This document shows positions 1-5,275 of a stretch of DNA of 8,234 nt, in pieces. Position 1 is the stretch's first letter. Every line of letters begins with the position of its first letter. Made by a program: the position numbers and the translations under genes. The notes under the pieces are model-generated. The model did no database searches, was not told the DNA's origin, and saw only the letters and a program-made list of their open reading frames with translations. This DNA is from JBBQXK01 sp038251625 (GTDB taxonomy: Bacteria; Pseudomonadota; Alphaproteobacteria; Rhodobacterales; Rhodobacteraceae), in NCBI GenBank assembly GCA_038251625.1, contig JBBSBE010000155.1, positions 1 to 8,234 of the forward strand. Reading direction: 5' to 3'.

Positions 1-71
1 ACTTCAGGCGCCGCCGTTGCCAGATCAAGCGCGGGGTTCAGCGTGACGGTCAGGATCGGGGCTTGGGCCAT
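1..71 (-). CDS. PfkB-type 1-phosphofructokinase family hexose kinase, N-terminal fragment
   Basis: Only the first 23 codons lie in the window; the gene continues past the left edge. The minus strand from the ATG at 71 reads MAQAPILTVTLNPALDLATA and then APEV. TLNPALD is the N-terminal beta-strand motif of the 1-phosphofructokinase/6-phosphofructokinase-2 branch of the ribokinase (PfkB) superfamily. These are cytoplasmic ATP-dependent kinases of fructose phosphates or tagatose-6-phosphate. The NPALD aspartate belongs to the sugar-binding end in this family. The SD-like GAGGGG directly abuts the ATG, which is unusually close. An in-frame GTG at 101 is an alternative start, adding the ten residues VRRVVWQREG, but no better SD precedes it. 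The gene lies 93 bp downstream of the hydrolase gene on the same strand, so it may be co-transcribed. Substrate preference cannot be told from this fragment. Confidence 0.72.
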   Translation of the reverse strand, partial: MAQAPILTVTLNPALDLATAAPE

Positions 72-164
72 CCCCTCACGCTGCCAGACGACCCGCCGCA
101 CCGCAAGCCGTGCAGGGGGGACCCGCCGAAAAGCCGCGCGCTGCGTCGGGCAGGTCTCAGCGCG

Positions 165-947
165 TCAGAACCCGTCAAGACAGGCCGCCATCAAGGCGCT
201 GTCGGCCTTGGCAAGATCGTCGATCACATCGAAATGGTGCAGCCCCGGCGCAACCGTCCAGGGGCAGTCCCACTCCTCGCTCAAAAGCCGCGCCTGCCAC
301 AGAAACGAAGGCCGCTCCTGCCCGCCGACCCAGATATGCGCGGGCACCGCCAGCGCCAGGCGCGCGGGGCTTTCCGCTGCCGCCTCTGCCGCGTCGATCT
401 GCAGGGTCGCGTTCATCTCGGTCTCCATCAGCGGCGCCAGCTCCGCCACCGGCGAGATCGGCACCACCCGCGCCACCGCCAGCCCCAGATCGGCGCAGCC
501 CATCCGTGCCGCCAGATGCCCCCCCGCCGAATGGCCGCTCACGACCAGCGGCCCCGGCACCATCGCGCCCGCCACCCGCACCGCCTGTACGATCTCCTGC
601 GTCATCGCTGCGATTCGCGCCTCGGGCGCCAGCGTGTAGGACGGCATCGCGCAGGCCCATCCCCGCGCCAGCGCGCCCGCCGCGAAATGCGAAAAATCAC
701 CCCGGTCGCGCATCATCCAGTAGCCGCCATGCACAAAGACCATCAGCCCCCGTGCGGTGCCCTCGGGCCGGAAAAGATCAAATCGCTGCCGCGCACCCGG
801 GCCATAGGCCAGCCCCAGTGCGGCGCGCGCGCCAAGGTTCGCGCGGAACGCCGCCGCGTCTGTATCCCACCGGTCGGTCAGCGCCTCGATCCCCGGCACG
901 AAGGCCGCGTTGGCATAGGCGCGGTCTGCGGCACTTGCGAATTCCAT
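165..947 (-). CDS. alpha/beta hydrolase, arylformamidase/esterase-like
   Basis: A 260-residue cytoplasmic alpha/beta-hydrolase of the carboxylesterase/kynurenine-formamidase-like group. Counting from the chosen start, HGGYW at 73-77 is the oxyanion-hole motif typical of arylformamidases and HSL-like esterases. GHSAGG at 138-143 is the nucleophile elbow (Ser140). HHFDVI near 237-242 carries the probable catalytic histidine (His238). The acidic triad residue is probably Glu211 in GGQERP, or an Asp near it. I chose the ATG at 947 because AGGGGGG lies a few bases upstream. The frame is open up to 1007, but the extra 20 residues would start without such a site. There is no signal peptide. The gene diverges from gabD and is followed by the pfkB-like gene. 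The substrate is unknown: the HGGYW motif permits N-formylkynurenine hydrolysis, but no tryptophan-catabolism genes are visible nearby, so a general esterase is equally possible. Confidence 0.88.
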   Translation of the reverse strand: MEFASAADRAYANAAFVPGIEALTDRWDTDAAAFRANLGARAALGLAYGPGARQRFDLFRPEGTARGLMVFVHGGYWMMRDRGDFSHFAAGALARGWACAMPSYTLAPEARIAAMTQEIVQAVRVAGAMVPGPLVVSGHSAGGHLAARMGCADLGLAVARVVPISPVAELAPLMETEMNATLQIDAAEAAAESPARLALAVPAHIWVGGQERPSFLWQARLLSEEWDCPWTVAPGLHHFDVIDDLAKADSALMAACLDGF

Positions 948-1018
948 GATCCCCCCTGAACTGGACTTTCCCGCCCCGAAGATGCAGGTATCTGGAAACC
1001 GGAACAAGGGAGGCTCCC
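948..1018. promoter_or_regulatory. divergent intergenic region between hydrolase and gabD
   Basis: These 71 bp must carry the start signals of two divergent genes. Visible elements are the minus-strand SD (AGGGGGG before the ATG at 947) and the plus-strand SD AGGGAGG at 1007-1013, five bases before the gabD ATG. I could not identify convincing -35/-10 hexamers on either strand or a clear inverted repeat. That promoters lie here is inferred from gene orientation only. Confidence 0.4.
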
Positions 1019-2497
1019 ATGCTCGATTCCGTCACCGATCTCGCATCCATGCTGAAAGATCCATCGCTTCTGGCCACCAAGGCCTATGTGGCGGGCGATT
1101 GGATAGACGCCGACGATGGCACCACCTTCCCCGTCACCAACCCCGCGCGCGGCGATATCATCGCCCATGTGCCCAATCTTGGCCGGGCCGAAACGGCGCG
1201 CGCGATTGCGGCGGCGGCAGAGGCGATGAAGACGTGGGCCGCGCGCCCCGCCAAGGAACGCGCCAACATCCTGCGCGCCTGGTTCAACCTGATGATGGCC
1301 AATCAGGATGACCTCGGCATGATCCTGACCGCCGAAATGGGCAAGCCGCTGGCCGAGGCCAAGGGCGAGGTGGCCTACGGCGCGTCCTTCATCGAATGGT
1401 TCGCCGAAGAGGCAAAGCGCATCTACGGCGAAACGATCCCCGGTCATCAGGCCGACAAGCGCATCACCGTCATCCGCCAGCCCATCGGCGTGGTGGGCTC
1501 GATCACACCGTGGAACTTCCCCAACGCCATGATCACCCGCAAATGCGGACCGGCGCTGGCCGCAGGCTGCGGCTTCGTCGGTCGCCCGGCGGCTGAAACG
1601 CCGCTTTCGGCGCTGGCGATTGCGGTGCTCGCGGATCGCGCGGGCCTGCCGAAGGGCATCTTCTCGGTCATCACGTCCAAGCGGTCGTCCGATATCGGCA
1701 AGGAATTCTGCGAAAACCCGCTGGTCCGCAAGCTGACCTTCACCGGCTCCACCGAAGTGGGGCGCATCCTTCTGCGCCAGGCCGCCGATCAGGTGCTGAA
1801 ATGCTCGATGGAGCTTGGCGGCAACGCGCCCTTCATCGTGTTTGATGACGCCGATCTCGACGCCGCCGTCGCGGGTGCCATGATGTCGAAATTCCGCAAC
1901 AATGGGCAGACCTGCGTCTGCGCCAACCGCATCTACGTGCAGGCGGCCGTCTATGACGCCTTCGCCGAAAAGCTGAAGGCAGCGCTGGCCAAGACGAAAG
2001 TGGGCGACGGGCTGACCGAGGATGTGCAGTTCGGCCCCCTCGTCAACATGGCCGCCCTCGACAAGGTGGAAGAACACATCGCCGACGCGGTCGCCAAGGG
2101 CGGCAAGGTCATCGCGGGGGGCAAGCGCCATTCCCTCGGCGGCTCGTTCTTCGAGCCGACAATCGTGACAGGCGTCACGCAACACATGGCCGTGGCGCAG
2201 GAAGAAACCTTCGGCCCCGTCGCCCCGCTCTTCAAGTTCGACACCGAAGAACAGGCCATCGCCTACGCCAATGATACGATCTTCGGCCTTGCCGCCTATT
2301 TCTACGCGCGTGACATCGGGCGCGTGACGCGGGTGCAAGAGGGGCTGGAATACGGCATCGTCGGGGTCAACACCGGCATCATCTCCACCGAAGTGGCGCC
2401 CTTCGGCGGCGTCAAGCAATCGGGCCTCGGGCGCGAGGGTAGCCGCCACGGGATCGAGGATTATCTGGAGATGAAATACATCTGCCTCTCGATCTGA
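1019..2497 (+). CDS. gabD: succinate-semialdehyde dehydrogenase (NAD(P)+)
   Basis: A 492-residue aldehyde dehydrogenase, full length for the GabD/SSADH family. It oxidises succinate semialdehyde to succinate with NAD(P)+, the last step of the GABA shunt, in the cytoplasm. Visible landmarks are PWNFP at 164-168 (Asn166, oxyanion hole), FTGSTEVG at 241-248 (Rossmann turn), Glu265 in MELGGN (general base) and GQTCVCANR at 297-304 with nucleophile Cys299. The second cysteine, Cys301, gives the CxC pair seen in SSADHs and linked to redox control in the human enzyme. EETFGP at 395-400, NTGIISTEVAPFGG and GREGS near the C-terminus are strongly GabD-like. The usual cofactor-loop lysine (KPA) is arginine here (R189), and alanine (A192) sits where NAD-preferring ALDHs often have glutamate. 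The start is fixed by the SD AGGGAGG five bases upstream. DUF2461 follows after 11 bp, a likely operon. Another semialdehyde substrate is possible, but the GabD signature is strong. Confidence 0.95.
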   Translation: MLDSVTDLASMLKDPSLLATKAYVAGDWIDADDGTTFPVTNPARGDIIAHVPNLGRAETARAIAAAAEAMKTWAARPAKERANILRAWFNLMMANQDDLGMILTAEMGKPLAEAKGEVAYGASFIEWFAEEAKRIYGETIPGHQADKRITVIRQPIGVVGSITPWNFPNAMITRKCGPALAAGCGFVGRPAAETPLSALAIAVLADRAGLPKGIFSVITSKRSSDIGKEFCENPLVRKLTFTGSTEVGRILLRQAADQVLKCSMELGGNAPFIVFDDADLDAAVAGAMMSKFRNNGQTCVCANRIYVQAAVYDAFAEKLKAALAKTKVGDGLTEDVQFGPLVNMAALDKVEEHIADAVAKGGKVIAGGKRHSLGGSFFEPTIVTGVTQHMAVAQEETFGPVAPLFKFDTEEQAIAYANDTIFGLAAYFYARDIGRVTRVQEGLEYGIVGVNTGIISTEVAPFGGVKQSGLGREGSRHGIEDYLEMKYICLSI

Positions 2498-2508
2498 AAG
2501 GACACGCC

Positions 2509-3207
2509 ATGGCGCAGGGCTTCACCGGTTTCGGCCCCGGCGCCATGGCGTTTCTGCAACGCCTCGCCGAGGATAACTCCAAGGCCTGTTTCGACGCGCA
2601 CCGCGCCACCTACGAATCCGACCTCAAGGCCCCGCTTGGCGCGCTGATTGACACGCTCTCCACCCGTTGCGCCATCGAGGGGCTGCCGTTTCGCGGCAGC
2701 GCCAAATCGGCGTTCCGCATCAACCGCGATGTGCGGTTCTCCAAGGACAAAAGCCCATACCAGACGCATGTCAGCGCCGTCCTCACCCCTTCGGGCGACA
2801 AGAAGGACATGTCGGCGGTGCTGTATTTCCAGTTCGGCGTCCCCGAGGCCTTTACCGCGACCGGCTTCTGGCAGCCCGAACCTGCGCGCCTGCAACGCCT
2901 GCGCCAGACCATCGCGGATGACCCGGGCGCCTTTGCCGCGCTGCAAGACACGCTGGCCGCATCAGGCCTCGCCTTGGGAGAAGGCAATCCGCTGAAACGG
3001 ATGCCGGGCGGTTTTGAACAGGTGACGGATGATCGCGCCGCCGCCGCCATCCGCAAGCGCAGCTTCACGCTCGACCGCCACATCCCCCATGCCGTCTGGC
3101 AAACCCCCGATCTGCCCGACCATCTGATGGAATTCGCGCGCGCCGCCATGCCCTTCCTCAACTGGGCAAAGTCGGCGGGGCTGGTGGCCAGCCCCGCCGA
3201 ATTCTGA
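2509..3207 (+). CDS. DUF2461 domain-containing protein
   Basis: A 232-residue cytoplasmic protein of the DUF2461 (TIGR02453) family, whose biochemical function is unknown. The hallmark RINRDVRFSKDKSPYQTH occupies residues 70-87. It is preceded by the FLQRLAEDNSKACFDAHR helix near 15-32, where family members usually carry an N-x-x-x-W/F-F-x-x-x-x motif. The C-terminal half ends in helices around MEFARAAMPFLNWAK, also family-typical. Length matches the family and there is no signal peptide or membrane segment. The start is set by AAAGGA at 2497-2502, six bases before the ATG; this site overlaps the gabD stop. The 11-bp spacing to gabD suggests co-transcription and translational coupling. It ends five bases before the convergent GNAT gene, with no obvious terminator between them. 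Confidence 0.9.
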   Translation: MAQGFTGFGPGAMAFLQRLAEDNSKACFDAHRATYESDLKAPLGALIDTLSTRCAIEGLPFRGSAKSAFRINRDVRFSKDKSPYQTHVSAVLTPSGDKKDMSAVLYFQFGVPEAFTATGFWQPEPARLQRLRQTIADDPGAFAALQDTLAASGLALGEGNPLKRMPGGFEQVTDDRAAAAIRKRSFTLDRHIPHAVWQTPDLPDHLMEFARAAMPFLNWAKSAGLVASPAEF

Positions 3208-3212
3208 CCCGA

Positions 3213-3689
3213 TCAGAACACCTTGCGGTAGATCACCTTGTCATCACCGGGCGCATAATAGTCGCGCACCCGTGCTTCCTCGTGATAGCCAAGCGCCAGA
3301 TAGAACGCCCGCGCGCCCGCATGCTCTGCCGCCCCGCCCGTCTCGACGATCAGCATCCGTGCGCCCGCAGCCAGCGCCGCTTCCTCCACCGCGCCGACCA
3401 GCCGTCGCCCGCCGCCCGATCGGCGCGCACCGGGCGCAAGCCCGATGAACCACAGATCCCAGACATCCGTCTGAAACTCACCGGGTGCCGCATAGGCGCA
3501 GCCGAGAAGGGCACCGCCATCCAGCACGAACCAGTGGTGGCCCGGCGTCGCCCCGGCAATCGTGCCCGCGATCATGGTGGCAAACGTGTCCACCTCATCC
3601 GCCTCCAGAATGCCGATGCCATGCACAAGCCGGATCAAGGCTTCCAGCTCATCGGCGCGCGCGTCGCGCAATATCGTGACGTCCGTCAT
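3213..3689 (-). CDS. GNAT family N-acetyltransferase, probable YjhQ-type partner of the YjhX toxin
   Basis: A 158-residue single-domain GNAT acetyltransferase. The acetyl-CoA pyrophosphate loop is visible as RRSGGG at 89-94, matching R-x-x-G-x-G, on the helix running to EEAALAAGA. The strand before it is WDLWFIGLAP. ARAFYLALGY at 126-135 is the usual C-terminal GNAT motif, and a DYYAPGDDKVIYRK tail follows. The start ATG at 3689 has AAGGAGA seven bases upstream (3696-3702). This SD overlaps the stop codon of the yjhX-like gene, so the two are almost certainly translated from one mRNA. In E. coli the antitoxin of TopAI (YjhX) is YjhQ, also a GNAT protein encoded directly downstream. The antitoxin role here is inferred from context; the CoA-binding residues look intact, so it may also be a working acetyltransferase on an unrelated substrate. 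Confidence 0.88.
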   Translation of the reverse strand: MTDVTILRDARADELEALIRLVHGIGILEADEVDTFATMIAGTIAGATPGHHWFVLDGGALLGCAYAAPGEFQTDVWDLWFIGLAPGARRSGGGRRLVGAVEEAALAAGARMLIVETGGAAEHAGARAFYLALGYHEEARVRDYYAPGDDKVIYRKVF

Positions 3690-3701
3690 GGCAAGTCTCC
3701 T

Positions 3702-3962
3702 TCAGCCACGGTTATCAAGCTGGGGCCGCACCGCCGCGCGCCCCCGGTGAGAGATGCGGTAAGGCGCCCCGGCGCGGGATGCGATCAGCCCCCGCGCGCG
3801 CAGGCGCTGAAAGACGGGCAGGGTGCAATCGTCAAGGATCGCCCCCTCGCGTGTCACGCACGTGACGCCCCGCACCTTGGGGCCGCCGTCACGGTCTGCC
3901 AGTATCGCGCCACCAAGCGCCAGCACGTGCAGCACGCGCTGTTCGGTTTTCGACAGGTTCAT
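3702..3962 (-). CDS. yjhX: YjhX (TopAI) family toxin
   Basis: An 86-residue protein of the YjhX/UPF0386 family. It matches the family along its whole length: MNLSKTEQRVLHVLALGG at the start, VTCVTREG near 33-40, DDCTLPVFQRLRARGLI at 44-60, then PYRIS and a final RPQLDNRG. In E. coli this protein, renamed TopAI, is a toxin that inhibits topoisomerase I and is neutralised by YjhQ. The predicted fold is a small winged-helix-like domain. I chose the ATG at 3962 because the family begins at MNLS; the frame remains open to a GTG at 4007, adding residues not typical of the family. Its own SD is weak (only GAG about six bases upstream). However, an upstream ORF ends in an ATGA overlap with this start, suggesting coupled translation. 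The GNAT gene follows after 12 bp. Confidence 0.88.
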   Translation of the reverse strand: MNLSKTEQRVLHVLALGGAILADRDGGPKVRGVTCVTREGAILDDCTLPVFQRLRARGLIASRAGAPYRISHRGRAAVRPQLDNRG

Positions 3963-4021
3963 GGATGTCTCGAAGAATGGAATGGCAACGGGGGCCGACA
4001 GGCGCACGCCCGTCTGCCCAT
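3959..4021 (-). CDS. candidate 20-residue upstream ORF overlapping the yjhX start
   Basis: On the minus strand an ATG at 4021 opens a 20-codon frame beginning MGRRACACRPPLP. Its TGA (3961-3959) overlaps the yjhX ATG (3962-3960) as ATGA. GAAGG at 4032-4028 gives an SD six bases before the ATG. The SD lies in the 3' arm of a six-base-pair hairpin (4027-4044), so its availability may be conditional. The peptide is Arg/Cys/Pro-rich and resembles no protein I know; a role as a leader or coupling ORF is inferred from geometry. E. coli topAI has been reported to be controlled by an antibiotic-sensing leader ORF (toiL), which makes this worth attention. It may also be chance. Confidence 0.33.
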   Translation of the reverse strand: MGRRACACRPPLPFHSSRHP

Positions 4022-4026
4022 GCGAG

Positions 4027-4044
4027 GCCTTCGCTCAGGAAGGC
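4027..4044 (-). promoter_or_regulatory. hairpin masking the upstream-ORF ribosome binding site
   Basis: The minus-strand RNA reads GCCTTC-CTGAGC-GAAGGC, a perfect six-base-pair stem with a six-base loop. The 3' arm contains GAAGG, the only good SD of the 20-codon ORF starting at 4021. The 5' arm begins one base after the stop of the eight-codon ORF. The pairing is seen in the sequence; the regulatory role is inferred. Confidence 0.4.
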
Positions 4045-4045
4045 A

Positions 4046-4072
4046 TCAGCGGTTGCCCGCACTCTCGTACAT
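4046..4072 (-). CDS. candidate 8-residue leader ORF (MYESAGNR)
   Basis: On the minus strand an ATG at 4072 with a well-placed SD, GGAG at 4081-4078 (five-base spacing), opens an eight-codon frame MYESAGNR ending in TGA at 4048-4046. That stop overlaps another ATG as TGATG, which encodes only M-P-S before TGA at 4037-4035. A ribosome terminating here would cover the 5' arm of the hairpin at 4027-4044. This would expose the SD of the next upstream ORF. The SD and spacing are seen directly; function is inference. Confidence 0.28.
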   Translation of the reverse strand: MYESAGNR

Positions 4073-4084
4073 AAACACTCCGTC

Positions 4085-4107
4085 CCGCCGGGGGTTCGAC
4101 CGCCGGG
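4085..4107. repeat. 8-bp direct repeat CCGCCGGG, 15-bp period
   Basis: CCGCCGGG occurs at 4085-4092 and again at 4100-4107, separated by GGTTCGA, just upstream of the leader ORF SD. It could be an operator for the yjhX transcript. In such GC-rich DNA an 8-bp repeat may also be chance. The GGTTCGA spacer resembles a tRNA T-loop but has no matching arms. Confidence 0.25.
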
Positions 4108-4166
4108 CCACCCCAACTTGCACGATGGGGCAGGGGGCAATCAAGCCCGGCCCAAGCGCGGCCATG

Positions 4167-4195
4167 AAAAAGGGCGGCCCGAAGGCCGCCCTTTT
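4167..4195 (-). terminator. Rho-independent terminator of the cold-shock gene
   Basis: Read on the minus strand, this is GGGCGGCC-TTCG-GGCCGCCC followed by five Ts, with AAAA before the stem able to extend the pairing. The perfect eight-base-pair GC stem, stable UUCG tetraloop and T-tract are a textbook intrinsic terminator. It starts 24 bases after the csp stop codon and isolates csp from the yjhX transcript. On the plus strand the same element also ends in TTTT, so it may act in both directions. Confidence 0.9.
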
Positions 4196-4218
4196 CCGAA
4201 TTCCGTTGCCTGAAAGGC

Positions 4219-4425
4219 TCAGGCCAGCGCGAGGTTCGTTGCCGATTCGCGGCCGTCACGGCCCTTTTCGATGTCGAAGGTCACGGCGGTGCCATCGGGC
4301 AGGTCACGGATGCCCGCACGCTCCAGCGCCGAGACGTGCACGAACACGTCGCGCGATCCGCCCTGCGGTGCGATAAAGCCGAAACCCTTGGTAGCGTTGA
4401 ACCATTTCACGGTGCCATTGGCCAT
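4219..4425 (-). CDS. CspA-family cold-shock protein
   Basis: A 68-residue single cold-shock domain, the normal size for the family. It binds single-stranded RNA or DNA in the cytoplasm and typically acts as an RNA chaperone or antiterminator. RNP1 is visible as KGFGFI at 13-18 and RNP2 as VFVHV at 27-31. The N-terminal GTVKWFNATKGFGFI is the standard beta-1/beta-2 aromatic surface. The start is supported by AGGAGA seven bases before the ATG. The gene is monocistronic, with an intrinsic terminator right after it. The upstream region contains several inverted repeats that may form a structured 5' leader like those of other csp mRNAs. Whether this paralogue is cold-induced cannot be told, since many Csp proteins are constitutive. 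Confidence 0.95.
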   Translation of the reverse strand: MANGTVKWFNATKGFGFIAPQGGSRDVFVHVSALERAGIRDLPDGTAVTFDIEKGRDGRESATNLALA

Positions 4426-4454
4426 GTGAAGTCTCCTGTCTTGTCTTACGTATC

Positions 4455-4476
4455 GCCACCCACGTCGTGCGGTGGC
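4455..4476 (-). promoter_or_regulatory. stem-loop in the csp 5' leader
   Basis: The minus-strand RNA reads GCCACC-G-CAC-GAC-GTG-GGTGGC, a nine-base-pair stem with one bulged G and a GAC loop. It ends 29 bases before the csp start codon, within what should be the 5' untranslated region. csp leaders often fold as temperature-responsive structures; the assignment to that role is inference. Confidence 0.4.
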
Positions 4477-4529
4477 CCGGCTCTGGGATCAGAATCGCAA
4501 ACTGAAGCCCGAGGGAGACAGAAGGTCGA

Positions 4530-4694
4530 TCAGATAGCGTCGCGAAAACCCATATAGGCTTTCGCACGGCATTTTGCAAAGGCATTCGGCGTGATGCCGC
4601 CATAGCCCAAAGGGGAATCCCGCCGGTTGCCGCCGCTGATATCCCATATCAGCCCGGGGTTTTTGCCTAGCCCGGTCCGTACCCCCATGTTCAT
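4530..4694 (-). CDS. candidate small hypothetical protein, 54 residues (doubtful)
   Basis: A minus-strand frame from the ATG at 4694 to the TGA at 4532-4530 encodes 54 residues. It includes PLGYGGITPNAFAKCRAKAY and ends MGFRDAI. The composition is protein-like rather than the Arg/Pro/Ala-rich pattern of shadow frames in this window. Against it, there is no SD before the ATG, third-position bias is weak, and the frame contains several of the inverted repeats. I recognise no family. It could be a true small protein, a decayed gene remnant, or part of the csp leader region. Confidence 0.22.
   Translation of the reverse strand: MNMGVRTGLGKNPGLIWDISGGNRRDSPLGYGGITPNAFAKCRAKAYMGFRDAI
4635..4653. 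promoter_or_regulatory. perfect 19-bp palindrome, candidate operator
   Basis: GCTGATAT-CCC-ATATCAGC is a perfect inverted repeat with 8-bp arms and a 3-bp centre, 93 bp before the peptidoglycan-binding gene. Its size suits a dimeric helix-turn-helix regulator. A run of five Ts follows only after CCGGGG, and there is no plus-strand gene upstream. A terminator is therefore less likely than an operator. Confidence 0.38.
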
Positions 4695-4746
4695 CCCATG
4701 CCAAACGGCGCCACCCCGGCGCCATCAACCCGAAAGGATCACGGAC

Positions 4747-5262
4747 ATGCTGCCCACTGTCTCTCTTCCCGCGCTTCGCCGCACCGCCGTTGCCGCCATT
4801 GCGGCCCTGTCGCTTGCAGCCGTATCCGCCGCTCCGGCCAACGCCTGGGGCAAGAACGAACAGAACTTCGTCAAGGGCGTTCTGGCCACCGTCGCCGTCG
4901 GCGCGATCATCAAGGAAAGCCGCAAGCAGAACCGCACCCGCGCCTACCAGCCCGAGCAGCGCTATTATGCACCGCAGCCCGAGCCGCGCTACTATGCGCC
5001 GCAACACGCGCCGGTCTATGCGCCAGCGCCCAACTACTACCGTGCGCCCATCGCCAGCGCGTTCAGCGAATACTCGCCCGCCTCCAAGCGCGCGATCCAG
5101 CAGCGCCTGCGCGCCTACGGCTACTATCGCGGCTCCATCGACGGAGTCTACGGCCCCGGCACGCGCGCTGCGATCGAGGCCTACGCCCGCGATACCAATG
5201 CCCGTGGCGCGCTCGACTCGCGTGATGGCGCGGTGCGTCTGATGAACGCCCTTCTGACCTGA
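4747..5262 (+). CDS. secreted peptidoglycan-binding domain protein
   Basis: A 171-residue exported protein. Residues 1-33 form a signal peptide: basic RR at 11-12, a hydrophobic core through AVAAIAALSLAAVSAAP, and an ANA site with cleavage before Trp34. A mature N-terminal stretch (KGVLATVAVGAIIKESRK, 43-60) is followed by a Tyr/Pro/Gln-rich linker with a duplicated RYYAPQ motif at 72-86. The C-terminal PG_binding_1 domain (about 112-171) shows AIQQRLRAYGYYRGSIDGVYGPGTRAAI, the repeat typical of cell-wall-binding modules. No catalytic domain is present, so it is probably a structural or anchoring periplasmic protein. The frame is open from 4627, but the ATG at 4747 is preferred. AAAGGA lies eight bases before it and it begins the signal peptide exactly. 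The gene appears monocistronic. Confidence 0.87.
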   Translation: MLPTVSLPALRRTAVAAIAALSLAAVSAAPANAWGKNEQNFVKGVLATVAVGAIIKESRKQNRTRAYQPEQRYYAPQPEPRYYAPQHAPVYAPAPNYYRAPIASAFSEYSPASKRAIQQRLRAYGYYRGSIDGVYGPGTRAAIEAYARDTNARGALDSRDGAVRLMNALLT

Positions 5263-5275
5263 TCCCCGTACCGGA

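Larger units (their letters stand above)
4426..4746. other. 321-bp divergent intergenic region between csp and the peptidoglycan-binding gene
   Basis: No confidently real gene lies here. Visible elements are the csp SD next to 4426 and inverted repeats at 4455-4476, 4542-4565 and 4581-4598. There is also a perfect 19-bp palindrome at 4635-4653 and a GGCGCC-ACCCC-GGCGCC hairpin at 4707-4723. The SD AAAGGA of the plus-strand gene is at 4733-4738. An open frame of 54 codons crosses it on the minus strand (4530-4694). It must hold both divergent promoters, but I found no convincing -35/-10 pair. Base composition is locally less GC-rich than the flanking genes. Confidence 0.6.

Noticed and set aside
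63..959. Overlapping plus-strand frames of nearly 300 codons opposite the hydrolase
   Set aside because: The products are Arg/Pro/His-rich and without family resemblance, while the minus strand encodes a clear alpha/beta hydrolase.
878..2449. Long open frame of about 520 codons on the minus strand opposite gabD
   Set aside because: It is antisense to a clear GabD gene and has a His/Arg/Gly-rich composition typical of GC-rich shadow frames, with no recognisable domain.
4085..4110. GGGTTCGACC next to CCGCCGGG, resembling a tRNA T-arm
   Set aside because: The flanking bases do not form a five-base-pair T-stem, and no anticodon, D-arm or acceptor stem could be found around it on either strand.
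3282..4376. Plus-strand frame of about 360 codons running through the GNAT, yjhX and csp region
   Set aside because: It crosses three well-supported minus-strand genes and a terminator, and its composition is that of a shadow frame.
4635..4672. Palindrome followed by TTTTT as a plus-strand intrinsic terminator
   Set aside because: The T-run is separated from the stem by CCGGGG and no plus-strand gene ends upstream; an operator reading fits better.
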